A program made the translations under genes and the position numbers. From positions 4,526,001-4,590,000 of the forward strand of contig NZ_CP044549.1 in the NCBI RefSeq assembly GCF_009859475.1: DNA of 64,000 nucleotides, read 5' to 3'. The stretch is from Hydrogenophaga sp. BPS33 (lineage in GTDB: Bacteria; Pseudomonadota; Gammaproteobacteria; Burkholderiales; Burkholderiaceae_C). The notes beneath the pieces are model-generated. The model did no database searches and had not been told where the DNA came from. It saw nothing but the letters and a program-made list of their open reading frames with translations. Below are positions 1-7,189 of the stretch, in pieces (position 1 is the first letter of the stretch; each line of letters begins with the position of its first letter).

Positions 1-1
1 T

Positions 2-1123
2 TCATTGCAATACGAGCGCGCCAGTCGGGATTTCTCGCCTTTCGGCGAAGCGCTCCTGACCTCGGCACACACGGCCGACGTTCTGGGGCAGCGGCCACGG
101 GAGACGCTCTTTCTGGGGGTCGGCGGGACGCTGCAAGGAAAGCTCAGTGGCGGCTTGAACTACGTGCAGAGACTGCGCTGGAGTGGTGAGACCGTCGAAG
201 CGGTCGGCGCTTCGTTGAGTTGGTCCGCCTGGCAACGAGCGAGATTTCACCTGTCCCTGAATAAGCGGCTGGACAACGATCGCGAATGGCGTGCGGCCTT
301 CAGCGTTCACATCCCGTTGGGGAACGGCGTGAGTTCGTCGGCCAGGGTGGAGCGCAATTCCGAAGGCACGACGACGTCGACGGTCACCGCGCAACGCAAC
401 CCTCCTGCTGGACCCGGACTTGGCTGGAACATTGAAGCCTCACAACATGACAGTTCGCAAGCCAGAGCCGGGTTGCAATACAACACCAGCAACGCTGAAT
501 TGTCAGCGGATGCCAGTACGCGAAGAGGTGGTGATTGGGCACTTCGCCTCGGCGGGCGTGGCTCCGTTGGCTGGCTGGCTGGCGTGCCATTTGCCTCTCG
601 ACCAGTGGGCCAAGGTAGCTTTGCAGTCGTCGAGGTGGGTGGTGTGCCGGGGGTACCCGTGAAACGCAGCAACCAGGTCGTCGCCTACACCAACGCAGAT
701 GGCAAGGCGTTCATACCCAGGCTGGTGCCTTGGCTGAACAACCAAATCGAGATAGACCCCATCGACCTGCCGCTGAACGTGGAGGTCCATGAAACGACCA
801 AACCGGTGACACCGTACCCCCGCAGTGGAGCGCTGGTGAAGTTCGACTTGCGGCGCACTCGCCAGGCGCTGCTGACGCTGGTGCAACCGGATGGTGAGGC
901 AGTGCCCGCTGGTGCGCGCGTGCGCTTGCTTCCGGACGGCCCGGAGTTTTTGACAGGACGCAGAGGCAAGGTCTGGCTCACCGATCTGAGCAGTGCACGC
1001 CAACAGATTCAAGTGCGCTGGAACGGCTCGCATGGCTGCTTGTTGATTCTGGATGTCCCCGAGAGCAAAGATGGCTCCCCTGGTTTGCTCGGGCCTTTGA
1101 CGTGTACCAGCCCCAAGCCATGA
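2..1123 (+). CDS. Outer-membrane fimbrial usher, C-terminal part
   Basis: This is the 3' part of a fimbrial usher; the reading frame is open to the left edge, so the N-terminal plug and most of the barrel lie outside. What remains (about 373 residues) shows alternating beta-barrel strands such as QRLRWSGETVEAVGASLSW, then a soluble C-terminal part with the usher signature of a peptide-carrying carboxypeptidase-like domain (GVPGVPVKRSNQVVAYTNADGKAFIP) and a final domain with a Cys pair near the end (HGCLLILDVP ... GPLTC). Ushers form the outer-membrane pore for chaperone-delivered pilus subunits. The next gene overlaps by four bases (ATGA) and encodes a spore-coat-U subunit, which places the usher in the Csu/SCPU family rather than the FimD type. 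Confidence in the family is high; the exact pilus is unknown. Confidence 0.85.
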   Translation, partial: SLQYERASRDFSPFGEALLTSAHTADVLGQRPRETLFLGVGGTLQGKLSGGLNYVQRLRWSGETVEAVGASLSWSAWQRARFHLSLNKRLDNDREWRAAFSVHIPLGNGVSSSARVERNSEGTTTSTVTAQRNPPAGPGLGWNIEASQHDSSQARAGLQYNTSNAELSADASTRRGGDWALRLGGRGSVGWLAGVPFASRPVGQGSFAVVEVGGVPGVPVKRSNQVVAYTNADGKAFIPRLVPWLNNQIEIDPIDLPLNVEVHETTKPVTPYPRSGALVKFDLRRTRQALLTLVQPDGEAVPAGARVRLLPDGPEFLTGRRGKVWLTDLSSARQQIQVRWNGSHGCLLILDVPESKDGSPGLLGPLTCTSPKP

Positions 1124-1674
1124 CCCATCGTTGCCCAACCCGTGTCGACCAAAAGCTCCCTCGAGGCGCCCTGCGCATCGGTCTGAAAGATGCACTCCGC
1201 GCAGCGATCACAGCCGCAATTTGTGTGAGCACGCCGGCTTTATGGGCCGGATCCTGCGAAGTCACCGCAGGTGCCTTGGCCTTTGGGCCGTATCAGCCGC
1301 TGACGTTCCAAAGCAAGTTGATGTCGCTCGACAAGGACAGCACGGCCGATATCACGGTGGATTGCATCGCCATAGACCAAGGCGGCGCCTATTCCATCAG
1401 CCTTGGAGAAATCAACGGAAGCATCGCCAACCGCACCTTGCGGATTCAGAAGCCGGGCTCTCCAGCGATGAACTTCAATATATTCATCAATCCTGATCGC
1501 ACCGTGATCTGGGGTGATGGCACCACAGGTGCGGTGTTATCAGGTTCGATCCCTGCAAACAACAGCACCCAGAGCCACACTGTTTTCGGAAGAATCCCTC
1601 AGGGACAGCACTCGTTGCACGTTGGGGAGGATTACACCGGCCAGGGGACTGTCACGATTACCTATAACCCTTGA
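1120..1674 (+). CDS. Spore coat U (SCPU) domain fimbrial subunit
   Basis: A 184-residue secreted pilus subunit or tip protein. The start is the ATG at 1120, which overlaps the usher stop as ATGA and implies translational coupling; a GTG 18 bases upstream is the only other choice. Residues about 20-45 form a signal peptide ending at a likely cleavage after LWA. The mature part starts with GSCEVTAGALAFGPY, typical of SCPU domains (first Cys, then the FG.Y/YDP motif), has a second Cys in VDCIAIDQGG for a disulfide, and ends with the donor-strand-like GTVTITYNP terminus usual for this family. SCPU proteins are assembled by a dedicated chaperone and usher into thin fimbriae that aid biofilm formation. 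It is the last gene of its operon; no same-operon gene follows within 90 bases. Confidence 0.85.
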   Translation: MTHRCPTRVDQKLPRGALRIGLKDALRAAITAAICVSTPALWAGSCEVTAGALAFGPYQPLTFQSKLMSLDKDSTADITVDCIAIDQGGAYSISLGEINGSIANRTLRIQKPGSPAMNFNIFINPDRTVIWGDGTTGAVLSGSIPANNSTQSHTVFGRIPQGQHSLHVGEDYTGQGTVTITYNP

Positions 1675-1768
1675 TTGGTCGCTCGCGGACAGATCTACTC
1701 AGCCCTTGGACGGCTGGGGTGCTCCGGTTGGAGGACGGTAAAGCCGACTTGAGGAGTGGTGCCTATAC

Positions 1769-3877
1769 ATGGCTCCACTCATCAGATTTCGGGCTACTCC
1801 AATGTTCTCCTTGCTCATCACCATCCTCAGCGTGGCGCTCGTCGGCGCTCTTGCGATGGCTACGCTCTACTACGGTGCGTCCGCCTACACCAAGAGCATG
1901 GCCGAAGCTCAGGCCGCAAAACTCATCAACCAAGGCAACCAGCTCCTGGGCGCGGCAGACATGTACTTCGCGCAAAAAGGGATGTATCCCTCATCCTTGC
2001 AGGAGATGGTTGATACCGACTTCCTCAAATCCATTCCCGTCGCCTCTCGCGAAGGCGACGGCGCGGGCATGTCGAACGCATTCGCCGACGAAGGCGAGTG
2101 GTCCATTGCACCGGGCAAGGCGCTCTTCACCCATGACTCTGCGGCGACCAGGGAAACTTGCGTCTCCTTCAATCAGAAGGTGCCACCTGGCCACGCCGGC
2201 ATTTTGAAGCAAGCGTACGTCGAGCTCAACTCGCAATGCTTTGGTGAGTCCGGCAGCTACACGGTCCTCGTCAAGAGGTCTGAGGCTACGACTTTTGAAA
2301 ATGCACCCTTGAATGTGGCCGCGCTCGCGACAGTACCTTTGAGCGCGGCGCTGGGAGACCCGGAAGCTTGGGACATGGAGCCTGAAGCGGACGAAGCGCA
2401 AGCTCCGGATGACGAGCCGGCGGCTGAAGACTCCATCGTAATTGCTGCCATCGCTCGCGCTCCCGGCGCATCCTTTTCGACACCCATGAATGTGAGCGGC
2501 TCGTCTACGGCTGGCTTTGTAGCCAACTTCCTGGACCCCGGCTCAGCATTTTTGTCCGTTCGCAACATCAGCCCTGAGCCCGTGACCGTCGCGGTACAAG
2601 GTGCCACGGTGGATGGCTCCTACTTCCGCACGGCGGAGGACTACTTCGCGCTGGGCCAAACTGCGGAACAGGTAGAAAGCCTCTTTACGTCCACCGGCGC
2701 AGAGCCTTGCCGGGCTTCCACTCAGCTCGCGCCCAATGAAGCATGCGCCATCCTGGCCAGCATCACCCAGGGACCGCCTGGCACCGCCTATCCCGTTGCA
2801 ACCGTAGGTACGACCAGTCTCCAGATGGGATTTACTCCAGATTGGATGCCTCTTGTGGCCTCCAAGATGTGGGCTTCCATCACCCGCAACATCTACGTGG
2901 CCAGTGGAGACGGCAACTGGGGCGTTGGTAGCGGCTCTGCATCGACCATGGGGGCATTGCCCGTCACGAACGGCTCTATCAAGACATTTACCCAGACGCA
3001 ACACAGCTTTGTCGAAATGATGGAAAACAGTTCGGCGGTGCTCCTGGTTAAAGCTGACGGCTCCCTCTGGGGACGTGGCAATAACGTCTATGGAGGTCTC
3101 GGCACAGGCAATACCAATGCTGTCTCCACACTGACGCAGCTGAGCATCAATGGCGTGAACAAGGTCTACGTGGATGGGTTCAGAACCTATGTCATCAAAT
3201 CAGACGGCACTTTGTGGGGCTCGGGCACTGGCACGGGCGCCGGTCGCACCTCAGCAAACAACAACTGGTTTCATCGGCCTCTCCCAGAGTCCGTGGTGGA
3301 CGGTGCCATCTGGAATAGCGGCATTTTTGCCCGAGCCGCAAACGGCAATCTCTACTATCGAGGGACCGTTTATTACCCAGAGACCCCCAGCGGAACACAG
3401 TACGACACGAACACGCCCTTCATGACCGGTGTCGCAAAGGTCGCCAGCCTCGGACGCCATGCGCTTATTCTCAAAACGGACGGAACGGTATTGAGCGCCG
3501 GTTACAACGAGTACGGGCAACTCGGCATCGGGAGCAAGGTCGAGTACCGATTCGATTTCCAGCCTGTTTTCTCCGGCGCATCAGATGTGTTCGCAACGAG
3601 TCGCCAGAGCTTCGTCATCGGCAATGACGGTCGTCTGTATGCTGCCGGCTCCCCCGGTATCAACACCACGAGCAGCGCACTGGGCTTGGGCGATAGGGAA
3701 GAAGCATTGAGTTTCACCCTGGTTCCGGGTCTGGACAACGTAGTGAGCATCGCCAGCACCGAGCAGACCACGCTGGCCCTTCGCCGGGATGGCACTGTCT
3801 GGCGCACCGGGGCGGGCACCTATCTTCTGCGCAGCTACTACGGCAATACCACCTTCTTCGTTCCCGCGTACTTTTAG
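1769..3877 (+). CDS. Pilin-like N-terminus fused to RCC1-type beta-propeller
   Basis: A 702-residue protein with an unusual architecture. Residues about 12-35 are one hydrophobic helix (MFSLLITILSVALVGALAM), followed by a pilin-like segment (AAKLINQGNQLLGAADMYFAQKGMYP) as in type IV or type IVb minor pilins, although no classical Gly/Phe prepilin cleavage site with Glu5 is visible. A Pro/Ala/Glu-rich linker lies around residues 195-225. The C-terminal half (about 370-702) holds about seven RCC1-like blades, recognised by repeats such as KADGSLWGRGNNVYGGLGTG, KSDGTLWGSGTG, KTDGTVLSAGYNEYGQLGIG and RRDGTVWRTGAG. The best guess is a surface or pilus-tip beta-propeller adhesin. GAGGAG at 1751 lies 12 bases before the ATG, a little far; an internal ATG at 1802 is possible. 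It follows the fimbrial operon by 94 bases and may be separately transcribed. Confidence 0.7.
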   Translation: MAPLIRFRATPMFSLLITILSVALVGALAMATLYYGASAYTKSMAEAQAAKLINQGNQLLGAADMYFAQKGMYPSSLQEMVDTDFLKSIPVASREGDGAGMSNAFADEGEWSIAPGKALFTHDSAATRETCVSFNQKVPPGHAGILKQAYVELNSQCFGESGSYTVLVKRSEATTFENAPLNVAALATVPLSAALGDPEAWDMEPEADEAQAPDDEPAAEDSIVIAAIARAPGASFSTPMNVSGSSTAGFVANFLDPGSAFLSVRNISPEPVTVAVQGATVDGSYFRTAEDYFALGQTAEQVESLFTSTGAEPCRASTQLAPNEACAILASITQGPPGTAYPVATVGTTSLQMGFTPDWMPLVASKMWASITRNIYVASGDGNWGVGSGSASTMGALPVTNGSIKTFTQTQHSFVEMMENSSAVLLVKADGSLWGRGNNVYGGLGTGNTNAVSTLTQLSINGVNKVYVDGFRTYVIKSDGTLWGSGTGTGAGRTSANNNWFHRPLPESVVDGAIWNSGIFARAANGNLYYRGTVYYPETPSGTQYDTNTPFMTGVAKVASLGRHALILKTDGTVLSAGYNEYGQLGIGSKVEYRFDFQPVFSGASDVFATSRQSFVIGNDGRLYAAGSPGINTTSSALGLGDREEALSFTLVPGLDNVVSIASTEQTTLALRRDGTVWRTGAGTYLLRSYYGNTTFFVPAYF

Positions 3878-3931
3878 ACGCCACCACGAACCGCGCTTTC
3901 AGGGCGTCGCGCAAGGAGCGTCATCACAAAA

Positions 3932-5249
3932 CGCCATTCCTCCCGGTCCTTCAGGTCCGGGAGGAATGGCGCGAACTGCTTTCTCAATAGAGGGCTAAAA
4001 GCGGTGCTTAGACACAGGAATGCCCAAACGCTCCTGTCGCCCTTCGCACGAAAGACCGCACGCCACGCGCGTGCTGCACCTTCGGCTCAAGGACAGGCAC
4101 ACCGCCCAACTTCTGAAGATGGCGGCTGACGTGAACTTCGTCTGGAATTACTGCAACGAGCTTTCGTTCAAGGTCTGGGAACGCGAACGCCGCTTCATGA
4201 GCGGCTTCGACTTCAGCCCGTACACCCGAGGCGCCTCCAAGGAGGGCCTGAGCATTGGATCGGCCGTGTTCCAGGAGGTCTCCGAGGAGTTCGCCAAGAA
4301 GCGCCGGGCCGCCAAGCGCGTGAAACTGCGCTGGCGCGTCTCTCGCGGTTCCCGGCGCAGCTTGGGTTGGATTCCATTCAAGGCCCGCTCGCTGAGCTAC
4401 AAGGCCGGCCAGGTGTCCTTCCAGGGGATGAAGCTCTCCCTGTGGGACAGCTACGGCCTGGCCGACTACGAGCTCGGCGCGGGCAACCTCTGCGAAGATA
4501 GTCGCGGTCGCTGGTATCTCAACGTGTGCGTCAAGGTGAAGAAGGAGACGCTGCCTCGCCCTGCGGCTGAGGTCAAGGTCGACGCCGTGGGCATCGACCT
4601 GGGGCTGAAGGACCTGCTGACCACCAGCGAGGGTGAGCGGGTCCCCGCCCAGCGCTTCTACCGCGACCTGGAGCCCCGGCTGGCGGTAGCGCAGCGCGCC
4701 GGCCGCAAGCAACGCGTGAAGGCCATCCACGCCAAGATTGCGAACCGCAGGAGGGACCACCTGCACAAACTCTCGACCGATCTGGTGCGCATGCACCAGG
4801 CGGTCTTCGTGGGCAACGTCAACGCCCAGGCGCTCACCCAGACCAGGATGGCCAAGTCCGTCCTGGACGCCGGGTGGAGTGCGTTTCGAACCATGCTGCA
4901 GTACAAGTGCGATGACGCAGGCGTGTGGTTCAAGGAGGTTGACGAGAAGTTCTCCACGCAGGAGTGCAGCGCCTGTGGCGCGCGCACCGGACCGAAGGGC
5001 CTGGCGGGCCTAAGCGAACGGAGTTGGGCGTGCGGCGCCTGCGGCGCTCACCACCACCGAGACGTGAACAGCGCGCTCGTGATTCGAGCGCGAGGGTTGG
5101 CTTGGCTGGAGAACGAATTTTCCACGGTGGGGGAGGCGAGAGCCGAGGAACCCGTCGTGAATGAGCACGGGCCTTCAGGCCTGTGCGCGGTCGGGCATGA
5201 CCGTCCAGTTGTGGGAATCCCCGTCCTTCAGGGCGGGGAGGATGTCAAC
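3932..5249 (+). mobile_element. IS200/IS605-type TnpB-only element, copy A
   Basis: The left end is a near-perfect hairpin at 3932-3971 with 15-base arms and a TCCTTCAGGT loop. The right end carries the hairpin at 5219-5238 and ends with GGATGTCAA at about 5249. A second full copy lies inverted at 53664-54982, and partial right ends occur at 7190, 7822 and 36561. Subterminal hairpins without terminal inverted repeats or target duplications are the IS200/IS605 arrangement. There is no TnpA_REP tyrosine transposase, so this is an IS1341-like group that needs a transposase in trans. Both full copies are preceded by CAAAA immediately outside the left hairpin. Confidence 0.8.
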
Positions 5250-5261
5250 AAAGTGCAATAG
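4020..5261 (+). CDS. tnpB: TnpB (IS200/IS605 OrfB) RNA-guided nuclease family
   Basis: A 413-residue TnpB. N-terminal recognition-lobe motifs include FVWNYCNELSFKVW. RuvC-I is GIDLGLKDLL with Asp193. The segment where RuvC-II normally has Glu reads VFVGNVN, so Gly265 occupies that place. The zinc finger has Cys316, Cys319, Cys338 and Cys341, and RuvC-III is HHRDVNSA with Asp348. Members of this branch share the MAKSVLDAGWSAFRTML stretch. A conserved Glu next to the zinc finger (VDEKFSTQEC, Glu306 or Glu309) might serve as a relocated catalytic residue, as reported for some TnpB branches; this is untested here. The gene 3' end runs through the right-end hairpin, where the omega/reRNA is expected. 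Unlike copy C it reads through the hairpin loop, because TTTA has become TTCA, and adds 10 residues. Confidence 0.85.
   Translation: MPKRSCRPSHERPHATRVLHLRLKDRHTAQLLKMAADVNFVWNYCNELSFKVWERERRFMSGFDFSPYTRGASKEGLSIGSAVFQEVSEEFAKKRRAAKRVKLRWRVSRGSRRSLGWIPFKARSLSYKAGQVSFQGMKLSLWDSYGLADYELGAGNLCEDSRGRWYLNVCVKVKKETLPRPAAEVKVDAVGIDLGLKDLLTTSEGERVPAQRFYRDLEPRLAVAQRAGRKQRVKAIHAKIANRRRDHLHKLSTDLVRMHQAVFVGNVNAQALTQTRMAKSVLDAGWSAFRTMLQYKCDDAGVWFKEVDEKFSTQECSACGARTGPKGLAGLSERSWACGACGAHHHRDVNSALVIRARGLAWLENEFSTVGEARAEEPVVNEHGPSGLCAVGHDRPVVGIPVLQGGEDVNKVQ
5219..5238 (+). repeat. Right-end hairpin of TnpB element A (reRNA 3' region)
   Basis: CCCCGTCC and GGGCGGGG arms around a TTCA loop, followed by AGGATGTCAA. 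The same block occurs at 7190-7225 (minus), 7830-7863 (degenerate), 36652-36682 and 53664-53700 (minus). In this family the RNA made from this end guides TnpB, with the guide taken from the flank just after GTCAA (here CAAAGTGCAATAGCGC). Confidence 0.6.
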
Positions 5262-5501
5262 CGCTCAGACCAATGCGATCCCACACAGACGGCCACCTCG
5301 AGTGGCCTTCTTCACGTTCGAGCTTAAGCGGGCCGCCGCGTTCACCTTCGGCCCCAATGCCAGATCATGCCTCTCGCTCACTGCATGTGAAAACTGACAA
5401 CTTTTGAGCCAAATTGTCATTTAAAATATCATAAACTATTTTTATCAGTATAAACTGGCGATCAGATTGCAAGCCACAAACCTCACTCAGCACTCTGCGC
5501 C
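5262..5501 (+). promoter_or_regulatory. Intergenic region with sigma-70-like promoter
   Basis: An AT-rich gap after TnpB copy A. TTGTCA at 5414-5419 and TATTTT at 5437-5442 are separated by exactly 17 bases and would start transcription near 5450, ahead of the gene at 5502. TTGTCA also forms an inverted repeat with TGACAA about 13 bases upstream, a possible operator. No gene is seen in the first 130 bases. Confidence 0.4.
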
Positions 5502-5984
5502 ATGCCCATCCAGACTTCTCCCACTGCTAACAACGGCGGCACATTCCGTCTCCCGTCTCTGCCACCGGCGAGGCAAGGCACGCGTGTGCTTGTGGTGTTT
5601 GAAGGCACTGAACACAGCTTGCCGAGCGAAGTGGCGACCACATTGCTCTCAACGCTTCTCCCCAATGTCGCAGTTGACCAAGCATGCATCGCAGCGCCTG
5701 ACGCCTATCTCGACATCCTGTCGTCACAACTGATGACGCTCAATCATTACCGACTCATATTGGTGGCCTCCGAGAGACTCCGAATTGCACTTCGCGCCGC
5801 GCTACCGAGCCTTTCAGACCGAATCTATCGACTTGACCACTTCGGTGACCTCAGTGCCGAGGGCAGCACGGCGAAGGACAAGGACGACGTCTCTCATGAA
5901 CTCTCATTGCAACAGGGCTTGAGTCACTGGTCCGTCTGTTTGTCTCAGTTGCTTAACTCGCCATCCTGGTACAGGTTGAACTGA
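5502..5984 (+). CDS. Degenerate low-molecular-weight phosphotyrosine phosphatase-like protein
   Basis: A 160-residue protein of uncertain nature. Residues about 27-45 (RVLVVFEGTEHSLPSE) align with the LMW-PTP start (ILVVCTGNxCRSPMAE), but the catalytic Cys and Arg of the CX5R loop are absent. The later segment YRLILVASERLRIALRAALP, then DRIYRLDHFGD, follows the family pattern (YDLILVM...H...L...P...KIYLLGEF), and DDVSHELSL stands where the acid motif DIPDP would be. The fold may therefore be kept while catalysis is lost, as in related Rossmann-like pseudo-phosphatases. The similarity is my reading and is weak. The stop lies directly against the helicase remnant, which appears to have been truncated here. 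No Shine-Dalgarno is obvious before the ATG. Confidence 0.4.
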   Translation: MPIQTSPTANNGGTFRLPSLPPARQGTRVLVVFEGTEHSLPSEVATTLLSTLLPNVAVDQACIAAPDAYLDILSSQLMTLNHYRLILVASERLRIALRAALPSLSDRIYRLDHFGDLSAEGSTAKDKDDVSHELSLQQGLSHWSVCLSQLLNSPSWYRLN

Positions 5985-5985
5985 C

Positions 5986-6429
5986 GGTTACGGCAACGTC
6001 GACGAGTGGATGAACCTCAAGCTGCTCGCACAGAACATGAAGGTGCAGACCTCCCGGGTGCTGCGTCGCGATGTGCGAGCCAACCTGGCCAAGGTGATCT
6101 ACACCCCGGATCAAGTATCAACTCGACCCTGCCCACCTGAAGCTGTACCAGCGCATCGCCGAGGAGCGCCTGGTGAGCCTGGGCGACGGGGTGGAGATCG
6201 ACGCCATGCTCGTCGTCAAGGCTCCGACAACGCCGACACTCTTCACGCAAGTGGTGGCGCGGCTCGATCGAGATGGGCAGGAGGACGTTGTGAACTGTCG
6301 AGTCGCGATGGCGCGAGGGACTGCCCAGGTTCGAATGTTCGACGACCTACTGGCCAAGGACGCTCTCGCGCCAACAGCGTTCAGGGCAGTTTCAAAGACC
6401 TGAAGGAGGCCATTTTTGGCGACGAGTAA
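5986..6429 (+). pseudogene. SNF2-family helicase remnant (deleted and frameshifted)
   Basis: Three pieces of one SNF2-type ATPase can be read by changing frame. Frame 1 to about 6112 gives LAQNMKVQTSRVLRRDVRANL. Frame 2 from 6113 gives KYQLDPAHLKLYQRIAEERL, then after an apparent in-frame deletion of the helicase core near 6206 it gives APTTPTLFTQVVARLDRDGQ and NCRVAMARGTAQVRMF, which is the helicase motif V-VI region. After a likely one-base insertion near 6369 frame 1 resumes with the C-terminus ANSVQGSFKDLKEAIFGDE and stop. The N-terminal ATPase lobe is missing. The piece ends overlapping the next gene by 14 bases, so the two were once an operon. SNF2 helicases with small partner genes are common in defence and DNA-repair islands. 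Confidence 0.6.
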
Positions 6430-6919
6430 CACCCGCACTTTCCTTGACGATGCCGAGAGCCACGATGCAATCATCGACACCATGCCCGAGCGCGAACGGC
6501 ACGAATACCGCAGCTACGCAGCACTCAGTCTGGAGGCCGTCTTCCCCAACCGGGTGATGGTGGTCTACGACTTAGTTGGCGGCAGACCTCTCAATCCAGA
6601 ACTGCTCAAGTTCGGAGACATTTCAGTCACGAGGATCCAAGGACCTATCTTCGAATTAGAGTGCGGAGGAAAGCACTTCGATATTGGCCTGACCCCTACC
6701 CGCTGGAAGGGCCGAGACGTCTTCCTGCACGTCCCGCAGAACTTCATTTTCAAATGGAAAGGAAAGAAAACCCCTGATAGAGAGGTTCAGTTTGCGCCAC
6801 ACTATGCGGTCCTGATTAGGACCCGGAGCAAAGAGCACCTCCAGGTCGATCAGCACACGTACTGTGTGACGCTGAATAAATTCAGCGAGCGGTTCCCGGA
6901 GGTCAAACTCCGGTACTGA
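6416..6919 (+). CDS. Hypothetical protein, partner of the lost SNF2 helicase
   Basis: A 167-residue soluble protein that I do not recognise. AAGGAGG at 6402-6408 sits seven bases before a TTG at 6416, which supports that start over the internal ATG at 6482; the 5' end thus overlaps the helicase remnant's stop. Visible features are an acidic N-terminus (FLDDAESHDAIIDTMPERERHEYRSY), then a beta-rich body with VMVVYDLVGGRPLNPELLKFGDISVTRI and FELECGGKHFDIGLTP, and a basic stretch FIFKWKGKKTP. No signal peptide or membrane segment is seen. Overlap with the helicase implies a shared system, now partly destroyed. Confidence 0.6.
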   Translation: MATSNTRTFLDDAESHDAIIDTMPERERHEYRSYAALSLEAVFPNRVMVVYDLVGGRPLNPELLKFGDISVTRIQGPIFELECGGKHFDIGLTPTRWKGRDVFLHVPQNFIFKWKGKKTPDREVQFAPHYAVLIRTRSKEHLQVDQHTYCVTLNKFSERFPEVKLRY

Positions 6920-7189
6920 ATCTCTCGACTGAGCCGTTCAAATTCAATGGACAACTGTTCCATCGACGCCAGCAGAACGGTTGCGCTGACGATTCGGAGG
7001 ACGGGATCTCACCGCACCGGCATCGGTTTGACCTCTTGAGGCGGCACAGGCGGCGTTGACCACCTGTGCAGCTTCAAGGGCTGCGAGTCTTCGCAACCGA
7101 TGCCACCCTGCAAGGGTTCCTTGAACCTTGTAGCGGACTTTTGCCCAGTGCGACCACTCATGCCTCGAACGATTCCTCACGGGTATTCG
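6920..7189. other. Intergenic, no gene seen
   Basis: Short frames here have no recognisable motifs or start signals. The stretch ends at a TnpB-type right end (TTGACATCC at 7190, minus orientation). Confidence 0.5.

Noticed and set aside
4020..5261. Domesticated TldR-type repressor
   Set aside because: Rejected as the leading idea because this TnpB occurs in two near-identical copies with intact element ends and further partial ends, which indicates mobility; the missing Glu is kept as a separate question.
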